Positions 11,601-23,620 of a stretch of DNA of 64,000 nt are shown here, one piece after another. A model generated the notes under the pieces. The model was not told the DNA's origin and made no database searches. It was given only the letters and a program-made list of their open reading frames with translations. The position numbers and the translations under genes were made by a program. Numbering within the stretch: position 1 is the stretch's first letter; every line of letters begins with the position of its first letter. This stretch comes from Diphasiastrum complanatum (lineage: Eukaryota; Streptophyta; Lycopodiopsida; Lycopodiales; Lycopodiaceae): assembly GCA_029204225.1 (NCBI GenBank), contig CM055102.1:29485632-29549631 (forward strand). The letters run 5' to 3'.

Positions 11601-14600
11601 GTCCATTTCAAATTCAATCTTAAATCAAAAACCTCAAATTTCCTTTTTACTGCTTATTCTGTTCCGGAGGTATATCCTTTCTTGAAATTGGCAACTCAAC
11701 AAAGCTCCCTAAAAAGACACATGCCAAGCACCTCAATCCACAAACTGCTGTATTGGTTACGTGAGGTAACCAGAACGCCAGCCTTTGTTCCATACAGCTT
11801 GTGCTACAGGCATATATTGCATCTTAAAAGTATCTTAAAAACACGGGGAACACTTTATGCCTAACAATCACCCAATAAAGCATATGGAAAAACTGTACAT
11901 GACCAACTTGCACCACAAAAAGAGAGCTTTCTGACCTGCCTTATCTTTGAGTAAATATCGTCGCACATTACATTTTTCTGAAGTGATAAGTATCCTGTCA
12001 TAAAATAAACCTCACATTTAGTGCATACTTACCCAACAAAACTTGAAATCGCTTTGGGTGAAGGCTGACTGTAAGATAGAACAGCTGAAGCAGGGGATTT
12101 TCCAGCTGAATGAGTGCCATTTTCTGCTGTGGCCGGTTGCAAGGGTCGAATGCTGCCAGAATCTTCTTGATTTGGGCACAATAAGAACAATAGTCAGGTT
12201 ATAAGCATCACATCAAAGAACACAACCTAACCGATAACACAGGCAGTATGCCAAGACCTTTAACATAAACATAGAATTTTTAGTAAGACTGGCTCTGTGG
12301 TAAACAAAATCACACCCACTAGTAAAATATAAAAGTGATGTCTGAGATAATACCTACATAGCAAAGAAGACATGCAAATCTTCAACTAGATGCAGGTCAC
12401 ATGCACAACAATACATCCACATTAGCTTTCATACATTTGTAGAAACTTGAAAAGCCATTGTACTGAGTTATAACACTTCTCCAGAGGTCAAGGCCAGACT
12501 CAGTCACGACAAAGACTAGCACTAAATAGCAATTGAACTATACCTATAAATGCTGACAGTCAAACTAAAATAAGGTTAAATGCCAAAGTTTAAGAACAAA
12601 TTCACATTATAGTCGCCAATTAATGCAAAACATCAAATTAATGTAACAGGAGTTCAAAATTAAAGAGTACCAGGAAGTAAATGTAGCAAGAATTCATGCC
12701 ATAAGACAAAAAACTTTTATGTTGCTGATAAAGGAAAATAGAAAAACATACCATTCGCATTGTAAACAGGTACAGAACTTCGTCTGTCTGAACGTTCAGA
12801 GGCAACACCATTTCTTCCACCCCTTCTTGGAGCTCCAACAGCAACAGGCCTCGATCGACTATCTGCTGGTTCTTTGCTGCTCGACTTCTACACCATTAAA
12901 TGAGTAGTTAGTCACCTGAACCTACACCATCCACGAAACATTACATACGACACCAATAGAAGGGCCAAAATGCGCTCTGCCCCCTGCCATGAAGGGGAAT
13001 ATGCCCTTCTTCCCATGTAGGAAATTTTAGAAAGATACAGTAGCTCTAGCAAAACAAATCCCTGACTAGTGTGTCTTGAGACTAAAGGACTCTGTGTTAC
13101 CTGGTATCTTGACACTACATTTCAGAATGATGGCATAAAAGTAAAAAGTGCATCAAAGAAAACACATAGGATAATCATGAACAATTTCCAATCAGTAATT
13201 CATAGTCTTTTAATATGAGGTCTGATTCAATTGTAATTTGCCATGTTTGTTGTTGTACTTGATCAAGTATCATCTTTAGCTGCTACCAGCAACATCCAGA
13301 TCTGTACCAAGGTCAATTACTAACTTTCAGCAGAAGAAACCGTAAAACAATCAAATCTTTCACTTAGCTTGGCAAATATTAAAACAATTTAAATATTTGC
13401 ATGAATATTTTGCTAAAATGGAGGTATTACAGGTACAGCCAAACCCATTTCTACAAATTCATTTGTACCACACGTGTGAAGGTTCTACAATGCTTCAAAC
13501 TTCAAACAGGCTGTGTGAACGAACATTTTATGTAGGATATTAATAGTGTAATTTGAAACCCTCTTGCGAAAAACTTAGGGAGGAGAGAGAGTTCCCTCTC
13601 CGAGCAAACCTCAAGCACTCTAAAAGCAACTGGAAGAATGAAGGTCCTTTCAGACTCAACTTCTTTAGTAATACTGGGGGGGCACAACACCATCAAACAT
13701 GGCTGATTGATGAGTCTTATAAACAGGCAATCATTTCATGCATAGAGCTCCTAAAAAATAAAACTCTTTGAAAATGTAAATTTTTAGTGTTAACACATTA
13801 TACTTATATGATAATCTTTGCATATTGAAATGCTGTGTTAGTTATTTTTTTAAGTAGATTCCCAATATTTGGCTTATTCAAGAAAGCTCAAGTTCTTGTA
13901 TAGTTTGTTTATGTTGCTCCCCAACCTAAATTCTCCCTTCAAAGAGTGGTGACCAAATGCAAGACTGATCTTTCGTTACCACGCAGACTGCCATCTTTTG
14001 GCATATATCTCAGTTCACTCATCTCTGGCTCAGACCCAAAGCCATTTTCACGGCAAATTGCAATGTTATCAAACCTCTAGTATTTTGTGTATAATTAAGA
14101 ACATTCATTATAGGGTGTAATTTGTTCACAGTCCAAAGACTTGATGCACAGTGCACACAAATGCCAAGAGGACCAGCTCGATTTCAGTCATCCACTCAAG
14201 TTTCATAGCCCTAAGTTCATGAACTTACCACCGATACACTAAATTTTGTTCTTACTCGTTTCACATGAAGTATTGCACCCAACTTTTAGTGCCCGGGTAA
14301 CATCCTAATAACCACTGATTCACCATATCTACCATCAGTCACGATATTTAAACACTATTTTGGTGCCCTCAGGTCTTATTCACAGACATAGATGAGGAAA
14401 TTCATCATATTTAAATTACAAGCAAAATGACGTACAGTATTCAAAAAAGTGGATTAAAATATTTGAATCAAATTTCAAATTTTGCATCAAACAAGAATTA
14501 ACGTGCAAAATTAAGAATTTGAACTAGGCTGAATATTGTAGTCAAATGAAATTACCACATTACAAATTTCCTCCTTTGAATATTTGAATGCTACACTTTT

Positions 14601-16922
14601 CTTGACAAGTTGGCATGAAGCTCGGACATCATGCTTGAAAGACGAAAATTATTGGACCTAATTATTGTGGGTCACAAAAACATTTCAAAACCATAACATA
14701 ACCTCTTGTACCAAATGCTGATAAACTCTTGTACCAAGTCGTGATAAATTTGTAGTTTTACATTGATACTGTCCTTATGTGGTGCACACAACATTGTCGC
14801 CCAAACATGAGGTTACATGGCATTCATCACTATCAATTTGTTATTCTCTTTCAAAATCCATAACATGAACACCAAATTGAGCTACCTGCCAGATTGTATG
14901 CAAAAACTGGATCTAGAGAACTAAAAAACAAGAAAATGATTTCTTATAGGAGATTGAAAAAGGCCGCGCATATCTTGCGTGAGAATTAAATTGCTTGCAT
15001 ATGAAATAAGGAACGTTTCAAAGTCAATAGATTTTCTCAAAATAGACTATAGACCATAAACCAATCGCATGAATTCAGTGCTTTACCAGTTCAGAAAACT
15101 TGCGCCTCCATGAGGAGCAATGCCATATGGAACTACATTTGTCCATTTTAACATTCTGGTAGTAAACACTCAAGTTGCATGATAAAACCAAATTTGTAAG
15201 CTTCTCTCCTGACAAACGTATAGTGAGAGAAGCTTACAAATTTGGTTTTATCATGCAACTTGAGTTTTTACAAACTAAGGTTATAAACACTAGGAAAAGA
15301 ATAACTACAGTAAACCTCAAAAACTTGTGATAATTTGGTTAATATGGTTAAAACTTTCACGAATATTCAAACTTCGATGGTCCCATAGAGAGAATATCTC
15401 AGTTTTTAGAAAAAGTTTGCAGACAGTGAACAAAACAGCTTCCATGAAATCAATCACAAATTTTATGTCAATGTGCGCTAATAAGAAAAAGCCGAAACAC
15501 AGCATCTGAAATCTGATGGTGTAAAGAATACATGACGATGCAGCCTGTACGTTGAGACATATAAAATGTTTTCCTATCCAGTTTACTCGTACCTCCTTTT
15601 TCTTGTCTCTCTTTCGTTTTACTTCAAGAAAAGGATCTGCATTGAACACTCTTGGATCAGCGCTGTTAAAAACAGCTGTTAATATAAGCAAATACAGAAG
15701 AATTCTGTTCAGCTAAAGAGAGTACGCTTAAATTGAAAAAAGTACAGTCTTCCTGTTAATGCCAATAATATGGCTAAATACAAATCAGCATACATCTAAC
15801 TTTGTGAAGTCTAAACACTATATACAGATCATTTTATCAAGTTATACACTGAATCGTGCATTAGTGTGGAGTGCAAGCGTGCTCACACTAACTATTCAGT
15901 AGCTGGGTGAATTTGAATGCATATAAAGTTCATATTCATTTTCAAAAACTGTTCACAGGTTTGGTAAACCAAACATTCCAGCAATGGCTTGAAGTCAAAA
16001 AGCAAGAGAAGAGAAACCTTCAAAATTCAGTGGCATATTCCATCTAAGGAGAATTCAGCAATACCATGATACTTAACCTTCGATAAGGACATAAACAAGT
16101 ATATCATTGTCACTATATCCTAACATTTTGATCTTAAGCACGAACAACACAATTGTCAAAAATCAGAATTTTAGAATGCCAAAGCAAACGTTCAGCATAG
16201 CAACAGCTACATAGTAAAGAAAGCATACTTGGGTGCAGTAGAGCAGGGTTGGGGGACACATAACCAGCAGCTTCAATAAAAAGCATGTCAAGCACATACC
16301 TAGGGGCCCGGATAGATCATTCTGAAGTTACAATAAAGAAGAACTTAAACTAAAAAGACCGGAATATGCACACTCTAGGATGAATGCGAGGGTAAGATAT
16401 TTCATGCAGAGACAAATAACTAGTCCCGCTAAAATATGTATGACCCACTGGATTATCAAAATTATTGCAAGTGCCTCTTGGGGAGTTCCAAACGGTGATA
16501 AGGTACACAAACTGAATCAAGTTTTTCACCCACGGATTAAACTTACTGGGATCAAACGCGAAAATGTCCAAAGTACAAGACTACAGCAAGTAAGAATATG
16601 AAGCCTTGTCAATAGTTTGAGGTGAATGTCTTCAAATTTCACAGTTTGTGGATCGAGGTGAAAGAAGCTGTTTTGACGAGAAACGGAAAGAAATTGCACA
16701 GCGTGAAAGCAACAACAGTCACAAACTTGTAAACAAACCTTGATTAAGCAGCCGTTGCACAGCCTGATTAGGGTCCATGTTACATTCTTTCAGCATTGCA
16801 TAGATCTCATCATCAGGGTTCCCACATATCTCTTTTATGCTTTGTACCACTTTGCGTGAAATGCCGGGGATGGCCTGCGACAGAGCTACCCCGCCAACAC
16901 TCCTGCCTCCGCTGCCGCTCAT
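5660..16922 (-). CDS. GIP1L: GBF-interacting protein 1-like, ten exons
   Basis: Coding exons on the minus strand: 16922-16739, 15636-15593, 12887-12752, 12165-12033, 9064-8331, 8023-7633, 7362-7056, 6924-6763, 6671-6168, 5977-5660. All introns are GT-AG and all phases agree, giving 2913 nt and 970 residues. Residues about 15-75 form the GIP1 N-terminal (DUF1296) domain, with EIYAMLKECNMDPN and, across the exon 1/2 junction, DPFLEVKRKRDKKKE. A second family signature, IMPNHLQVPEA then LSFGSFG, lies near residues 482-503. The rest is Ser/Thr/Pro-, then Tyr/Gln/Pro-rich and probably disordered, ending WTNPY. The Arabidopsis founder binds bZIP G-box factors and stimulates their DNA binding; a nuclear co-regulator role here is inferred. 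Introns reach about 3 kb. The start is the first ATG in frame with the domain. Confidence 0.92.
9789..10600. repeat. Palindrome cluster inside GIP1L intron 4
   Basis: Perfect palindromes follow one another: CGGGAATTCCCG (9789-9800), CGGATCGCGATCCG (9799-9812), AGGAATGCATTCCT (9878-9891), CAGAAACGCGTTTCTG (10274-10289), GAAACGCGTTTC (10306-10317), and CGTTTCTGAGAAACG (10521-10535). Variants of AGAAACGCGTTTCT recur up to 10.59 kb. No coding potential is seen. The cluster looks like inserted repeat DNA within the roughly 3-kb intron between exons 4 and 5. Confidence 0.7.
15168..15265. repeat. Perfect 41-bp inverted repeat in intron 2
   Basis: Positions 15168-15208 are the exact reverse complement of 15225-15265, with a 16-nt loop. 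Transcribed as part of the GIP1L pre-mRNA, or independently, the RNA would form a perfectly paired 41-bp stem. An 8-bp direct repeat, TAAACACT, lies at 15163-15170 and 15284-15291. It could be a small foldback transposon, a young hairpin small-RNA locus or a snap-back assembly artefact. Confidence 0.85.
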
Positions 16923-17375
16923 CGCTGGAACGTCTCACTGCAGCTCTCAGAACAGGTGGCGGAGTAGCAACAACCCTGCTATTTGCCCACTACAGCATAC
17001 CCCGATGCTGTCAACCTAAACTAAACCAAAGCTACTGCAGCCTTCCGCTGTGATACCACAGATTTCCCAGGCCTACATACATGGATTAGCACGATTCAGG
17101 AAACCTAACAACCACATCATCATCCCCACAAAAATGGAGACACAAAATGAGAAATCCGAAGAAACGCTATGCCAATGAGTGGTTCCGCGCTCCTGTTTCC
17201 AGGCACTGGAAGCTCTGCTGAGGCTCGATCCACCGCGGAGAAGGGAGCAGCATCACACAACCCTAGCCAGGTCAAAGAAAAGATCGTGGAGAGGAGAGAA
17301 GACGAAGAAGAAGAAGAAGAAGAAAAAGAAAAACGAGAAGAGAGAAAGGGTTTAATGTGATGGATATATATATAA
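16923..17375 (-). promoter_or_regulatory. Core promoter and 5' leader of GIP1L
   Basis: On the minus strand a TATATATAT box lies at about 17362-17374, followed 20-80 nt later by a CTT-rich pyrimidine patch (about 17283-17345), the usual arrangement of a plant TATA promoter and transcript start. The transcript leader would then be about 400 nt. It carries upstream ORFs: 28 codons from the ATG at 17253 to a TAG at 17167, a short one from 17123, and a two-codon one nearer the start. Whether the leader is spliced cannot be told. Confidence 0.65.
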
Positions 17376-18665
17376 TGGTAAGGAAAAGGCGGGAGAGAGA
17401 GAAAAGAGATAAAAGTACTGGCCCTATGCCCCTATGTTTGGGGCAGTAGGCCTATCCATAACTCGGCCCTCCCTTCAGCCTATCCATAATCTAGCCCTCC
17501 CTTCAGCCTCCAACAAGAGAGGGAAAGAGGTAAAAACAAAACCTGATCAAGAGTATCTATCCCCTACCCTTCCCCACCACCCCAAGTCCACCTCAGGTCA
17601 ATATAACATCAAGGCATCCAAGATTCCACACTCCATGCTTAGGAATTTTCAACGGGTAATGCATGTGTCCAAGGCCTACTTGTCATGGAGTGCTCGATTT
17701 TTTTTTAGCAAAGTGTTAATCAAAAGTCAAACTAAAAAGTTAAATTCCATACCAGGCTGAAATAGTAAGGTTTGATGTCTAATAAAAGTGGGTTGTTGCA
17801 TGTATGGGCGAATCAATCTCACATCAGATATTTTGCTCTCGACGTGAAAGTTTTCTATTTTACTGTCAACATACTAAACCCCAAATACTCCTCGTGCTCA
17901 TGGTTTAACTTGAGAGACAAAGCACCAAGTTTTGTTTAGTTGGCCTGGTTGAAAAGATACCTAGAAAGTTAACTATTTTAGAACATTCTAAAACTCAAAT
18001 AATGAAGTGGTGTACAATGAAAAAGAAGGCTTCACGTTCATTTATTTAAAAGACTTAAAAAACTAAAATTTCATGTCTCTAGAATTAGATGATGCAAAAA
18101 GAAACTATATTCTATTTAATCTTTGACCTGATGATCATGATGATGCTACGTAAGTGGGATGGTGATAAAGCTAAGTCATGAGTCACCCAAAAGGGTCCAA
18201 AATGCAATATCTGAACATCCTAATACATGTCCTTTCATTTTTTCAGAGTTTTGACTCTTGGACCCACCAAAAAAAAAAAGGCCAAAAGAAGATGCTATTT
18301 GATGGACATCATCTATATGTTAGTTTTATTCCACCATCAAAGTTTTGGTGTTAAAACACAATACAATATAAACAAAGTGATCGTAGAAGATCACAAGAGG
18401 CCTGCTTGGGTCTGCAATCTCTTTGAGCCTAAGCCTCTATGCAAGGAAATAGAAGCTTACTTCAAATACACTTTGTTCAATGTTCATGCAAGAGGCCACT
18501 CATCATACTGAGCTCTTAATATGTGAACATCATACTTTCCTTTGTTAGCTTTGTCGCGACAACATATTAACGATTTGCTAAAAGCTAAGGTGTCACTCGT
18601 AGGTGAGTTTGAGCATTAAAATGAGTTTTCTTTCTTTTTTGGTTTTTAGCACTCTTGGTGCCTTT
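17376..18665. other. Upstream intergenic region of GIP1L
   Basis: No gene recognised. The proximal part is the presumed distal promoter of GIP1L. A 94-codon plus-strand frame at 18227-18511 starts in a poly-A/Lys run and shows no domain; I do not call it a gene. Confidence 0.5.
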
Positions 18666-19251
18666 GAATAGGCCATCATGCACCTTGCGGCTTACGTGAG
18701 AGTCTTGTTCTTTCTTTCAGCAACACCATTGTGTTGCGGTGTATAGGATGTAGTCCTTCTGTGAAGGATTCCTCGATCACTGTAGAAATCAGTGAATCGG
18801 TTCGAGATGTACTCTCAACATGATTTGTTCTGATTTGCTTCACCTTGTTTCCTATGCATCTTTCTGTCCAGTTCACATATTCTGTGAACTTGTCGAGTGC
18901 ATCTGATTTGTTGTGTATGAAGTAGACTCGGATGAACTTACTGTAGTCGTCAATGAAGGTAATATAGTATTTTGAGCCTCCTACTAAGATCACATTGAAA
19001 GGTCCATAGATGTCCGAGTGTACGAGCTCCAAAATCTTTGTTGTTCTGTAAGAGTCTCTGGTGAATGGAGTTCGAGACACCTTCCCCTTCATGCACGCAT
19101 CACAGCTAGTCGAATTGGTTCCATTCGAGATGCTTACCCCTGTGATAGCTCCATGTTGGCTTGCTTGATACAATGTCATTGAGTTCATGTGGCATAGTCT
19201 CTTGTGCCATAGGTTCATCTCAAGGGAATTCTCATAGATCTCCAATATCGA
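18666..19251 (-). mobile_element. Ty1-copia pre-integrase/integrase fragment
   Basis: The minus strand encodes LWHKRLCHMN (GAG pre-integrase), the Cys pair of the integrase zinc finger (CDACMKGK) and the start of the core (LVHSDIYGPF, then FIDDYSKFIRVYF). A frameshift near 18815 moves the later part (GILHRRTTSYTPQHNGVAER) to another frame. The position of the second catalytic Asp, usually RSDNGG, reads RTNH. Protease and gag are missing upstream, where an oppositely oriented reverse transcriptase piece abuts at 19253. Inactive fragment. Confidence 0.85.
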
Positions 19252-19252
19252 C

Positions 19253-19313
19253 TTGAGGTACACCAGATGGATGTACAAACAACATTCCTCAATGGAGTTA
19301 TCGAGGAGGATAT
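19253..19313 (+). mobile_element. Ty1-copia reverse transcriptase fragment
   Basis: The plus strand reads QMDVQTTFLNGVIEEDI, the conserved copia reverse-transcriptase segment normally given as MDVKTAFLNG. It stops exactly where the LTR at 19314 begins. The fragment is too short for lineage assignment. Its direction is opposite to the integrase piece beside it, so the junction at about 19252 is rearranged. Confidence 0.75.
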
Positions 19314-19767
19314 TGTTGGAGATTAATCTTTCTCCTACTCATTGTAACTGCCCTCCTATTCACTTAAGTAAATCACTCTCTCCAAACAGTCTGCAAAAAT
19401 TATCTATTTTTCACACAGTTCGCATTTTTCGAAAAATCCAAAAAATGCAAAGACTTCGACAAAGTGTCCTACTTAACTTTCCGAACAACCGAGCACCAAA
19501 GTATTTTTGTGAGAAATGTGACACTATTCATATCTCAAAAGCCCAAAGGCCGAGACACTAAAATGGTTTTGTGAAAAATGCGACCAACTGCATATTTACA
19601 CGAGATTTCATACCATACTTGTCTATGTCTTCACGCTCTACTGAATAGCCGATATACGGATCAACTAAACAGTTGTTAATGATCTTGTAATTGTAAGATT
19701 AGAATAACATAAGATCATCCAACAACTCTATAAGCATATGAGCGATTAGAAGAAAGAGATTTTTTAG
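19314..19767 (+). repeat. Truncated copia LTR (same family as 31684-32307)
   Basis: Begins TGTTGGAGATTAATC inside a reverse transcriptase codon run. It matches, in inverted orientation, the LTR at 31684-32307 over about 450 bp, including the shared stretch AACAGTTGTTAATGATCTTG and the GAAAGAGATTTTTTA end of homology. The last 170 bp or so of the full LTR are absent. From 19768 to 19924 the DNA is AT-rich and probably belongs to the 3' end of the gypsy element next door. Confidence 0.75.
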
Positions 19768-19924
19768 ATGGTTGTGTGACAAATGTTATGAAAAGAATGA
19801 TTTATGTGGTGTTCTCAAAAAAACTGATTGTATGTTTGATCTGATAATATCTTGATGTTATGAAACAAGAAAAGTAAGCAAGCAGGAAAGAAAATTAAGG
19901 AAGAAAAATTAGGAAAGAAAATAA

Positions 19925-22900
19925 CTAATACATATCAAGATAAAAACAGGGCTCATTGTACTTTCTCAGTCTACTCCCATTGACCACAGTGTCTAAAAGA
20001 TCATCTTGTAGGGTTTGGAGTTGGACATATCCGGAGGCAAATATCTTTTGAATGACATAAGGTCCTTGGCCAAAAAATTTGAGTTTTCCTTTAAATGCTT
20101 TGGCTTGGTATTGCAGAACCTTATCTCCAACCTGAAACTCTTTGAGTTTTAAGGATCGGTCATGCCATGCTTTTTGTCGACGTTTGTGGACTTGTTGAGC
20201 ATGGATGCTGATCCGACGTATTTCACACAGTTTTTCCAGATGAAATAACCTATTTGCTAGGATATGTCGATTATCTAGCTCAAGATTATATGCTACTCGA
20301 AGGGACAGAATATGAAATTCTACAGGCATAACCGCTTCTTGGCCATATACTAGCTGAAAAGGGGTTAAGCTTGTGGCTCGCTTCGGGGTAGTGCGGTAGG
20401 CCCATAGGGCAGCATGAAGTTTTAGCTCCCAATCGGATCGGCTAGATTTGACGGTTTTGGTGAGAACGCCACATAAGATTTTATTTGTGGATTCTGGCTG
20501 GCCATTGCATCGTAGATAATATGGGAAACTTTTGTGTATGTACCACACAAATTTTGAAAAGGAGATATGCTATGACGGAGTTAAGAAAATGTGTACTCCT
20601 ATCGCTGATAAATTCTATAGGACATCCGAAACGAACAATAACATGTTCAAAGAGAAATTTTGCGATAGAACGAGCGTCAGCATTGCGAACAGCTCTTGCT
20701 TCAGCCCATTTGGTACAATAGTCCGTAGCTACTACGATATAGCGGGATTGAGTGTGTCTAGCAGCATGATTAATGGGTCCAACATAATCAATTTCCCATT
20801 TCTGAAAAGCTTGATGAGTTGTGACCGGGTGCAAAGGCATGTAGTCAGTCTTTTGAAATCATTTGGTTCTTTGATTTCGGAAGAGAAATGACCTGCTCCA
20901 ACACCTTCATGAGTGAGGGAGATGACAAAGGGTATTTCACCTTCAGTAAGACAACGTCGGATAATTCCATCTAACCCTTGTTTGTAAAGTTGGCCTGCAG
21001 TTAACATATAAGGTTTGGTTTTGAGGACCAACGCGTGTTATTTGGGTTTAGATAAGGATGGATCCATCCGGTTCCGGTAGATTTTGAATGATGAGGATCT
21101 TTCTCGGGTCCGTTGCGATGCCATCTTTTGAAATGATATGTCCTAACACAATACAATGTTTTACCCATATCTGGCATTTTTTCAGGGTTTAGAGAGAGAC
21201 CAAATCGTTGACATTTGATTTTTAGACAAATGTCGTCTTTCTTCTTAATGTGCTCCTAAATCATCCAAGTAAACTTCGAGGGTGTCGCCCATCTGCTGAG
21301 TAAAGGCAGCTTGCATAACACGTTGAAACGTGCTAGGAGCATTGTAGAGAAAAAAAGGCATGACTTTCAAACAGAAGGTTCCCCATTCTATGGCAAAAGC
21401 GGTTTTATGTTGATCTTCTTCAGCAATTTGGATCATATTATATCCGCTAAAGCCATCCTACTAGATTTTCGATGGATTCCCTGAAAGGTAATGGAAAATG
21501 ATCACGTTATGTGATGGCATTAAGTTTCTTGAAATCAACACAAATCCGGAGTTTTTCATTTTTCTTAGGAACGATGACGATTGGGGAGACCCACTCAGTA
21601 TGTTCAATTTCCTAGATGAATCATGCATCTAACAAGCGTTGGAGTTCTTCTTTGATTTTGGCCTTGTAGATTGGATTGCATCGGTAGGGACGACTAGCAG
21701 TTGGCCTCGCACCCGGTTTAAGGGGAATATGATGCATATCTACTTGGGGTGAGACGCCTTTCATGTCTTTATAGGACCAAGCAAAGACATGTCTATATTT
21801 GCGCAATAGCTTTTCAAGTCGTCTACGTTGTTTGTGATTGAGATGAGCCCCGACATGGACAGTATATTCGTTAGTTTCAGTTGACTCACTCAAAGATAGA
21901 GTAATGTTGCGGATAGGGCCTTCATAGGGCGAATTACCATTTGGTTCACGTTGAGTTTGGGGTAGTTGGATTGTGACATCCTCGATCGTATAGTCCTTTA
22001 AGTATTCAGGCACATCATGGGTTGGAGATTCAAGGGGGGCCTTGTCTTTCAACAGTCTAGATGATGATTTGGGAGGTTCGGAGTTTGATGTAGGAACAGA
22101 TGCAATCTCATGAACTTCTCTAGCAGTGGTAAGGTCGCCAGGCGACTGAATTTGGAGGATTTCTCATCAATTTGAAAGATTGTTTCCTCCTCATAGAGGT
22201 CCCATGGATAGTTTGGTCATTTGACCCAGTAGAACTTTGTTTTTGATGGTATGGCTCAAACACTGAATTAGTGGTGGAGGATCCCTATCGTGAAACCATG
22301 CAGGTTTGAGTTTGCCAGATGAATCGATGGTGACAGAACTGTCTCGATTTCCAAAGGTGACGCGGCCTTTGTTCCAGTCGTGAATGACTCATGCATTGGG
22401 GTGAGCCATGGGCGACCAAGTAGTAACTCATAGGAATAGGCATTATTGGGAATATCAAGTACTACTAGATCTATAGGAATCTTTAGACCTCCTAGTTTGA
22501 TCAGCACTTGTGGAAGGAAACCGGTAGGTTGAACCGCACTTTGATCAGCCATCCTAAGTTGACAAGTGAGTTTGGTAAGCTTGTCTCTCAGATTTCATTC
22601 TAGCATGAGGGATGTGATATTGACACCTGAGCTACCGTCGATAACAGCTAGGACTTCGCAAAATTGGCGGTGAGCGGCTGGGATTTTGATGTTGCCTCAT
22701 TCACTAAGTGGATTGGTGAAGTGTAATGGCATTTCGGGCAACTCATCCGGGGTGGTGGTGTCAGTGGATTGGATCTGGTGTTTCCATTTGCCAGCATGCT
22801 TCCATAGAACATGGAAAGGGAGAGTGACATTGGCTTGTAGTAAATCCCCCCAGACTTCAGTACCTTCAAGGGTTTTGCTTTCAAAAGGCTTGTGAGATAC

Positions 22901-23615
22901 TTTATGGGAGGCGGAAGATTGTTGGTCGACATTGCGGATTTGCTGGAAATACTGATGATGCAGCCAAATTTCTTCAGATGGGTGAGGATAAACTATCGGG
23001 GTCGAATCTTCACTTGGAGGGACAACATGCTGCTAAGTTTTGTTGGGTGAAAGTGCAGGGGCTTGGCATTGGGTTTGTGCCCGAGTCAAGACCCATGCGG
23101 GATGAGTTTCAACTGGCAAAGTTTCTACTTGCACTGAACAAACAAGGGCAGCATGTTTGGATCGGGATGGGCAGTCCTTCATGTGATGTTCAATACCGCA
23201 GTTTTCACAAGCTGGAGAAAAACGAAGTTTATTAGGGCAGCGAATACTATGATGCTTACCTGCACAAATAAAATATCCTCGTGTTGCTGGGAGTTGGTGC
23301 GTGGCAAACACAGCTTGGTTAGGATCATAGGTCTGAGCATTGGCGTCAACCACCTGAGCATTAGGATCATATGTATAATAAACAACGGTTTCAGTGGCGT
23401 ACCTCGGTTGAGTCGTGTCTTCCACATAATATGTTGCTGGATCAATGGTACTGGGATCAAGGTAGTGAACAACTTGTTGTGGAGTGGGTTGGTTGACGAC
23501 AAATTGTTGACGAGGTTGATTCTAATTGGGTGTAATTGGTCATGGTTGAGGTACCCTTGGTCGTGGAATGGACTGTTGGGGAGGGTAGGGGTGGTATACT
23601 CGACACATGGGTCTA
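19925..23615 (-). mobile_element. Ty3-gypsy element, Tat/Ogre-like, gag end to integrase
   Basis: In minus-strand order: a Cys/His cluster (23.25-23.15 kb; CAGKHHSIRCPNK, then CENCGIEHHMKDCPS), a protease-like segment (22552-22268; LLGRPWL), the reverse transcriptase N-terminus (22052-21621; FAWSYKDMKG) and palm (21436-21245; NAPSTFQRVMQ and YLDDL), an integrase zinc region (21031-20732), the core (20840-20481; WEIDYVGPI, ATDYCTKWAEA) and the C-terminal part (20548-19925; NGQPESTNK, ALWAYRTT). The Lys-Trp-Ala-Glu and Ala-Leu-Trp-Ala-Tyr-Arg motifs fit the Tat side of gypsy elements. RNase H is absent: the palm's GHIISKDGIATDP motif lies only about 100 bp from the integrase linker. Several stops and frameshifts make it inactive. 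Its gag N-terminus is now on the other strand at 26.4-27.2 kb. Confidence 0.9.
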
Positions 23616-23620
23616 GGTGT

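Noticed and set aside
16796-17360. Plus-strand frames over GIP1L exon 1 and its leader, including an acidic Glu/Lys-rich one
   Set aside because: Antisense shadows of the exon and of the CTT-rich leader; the minus-strand gene is supported by splice sites and domain.
20485-20891. Plus-strand frames within the gypsy integrase
   Set aside because: Antisense of recognised integrase coding sequence.
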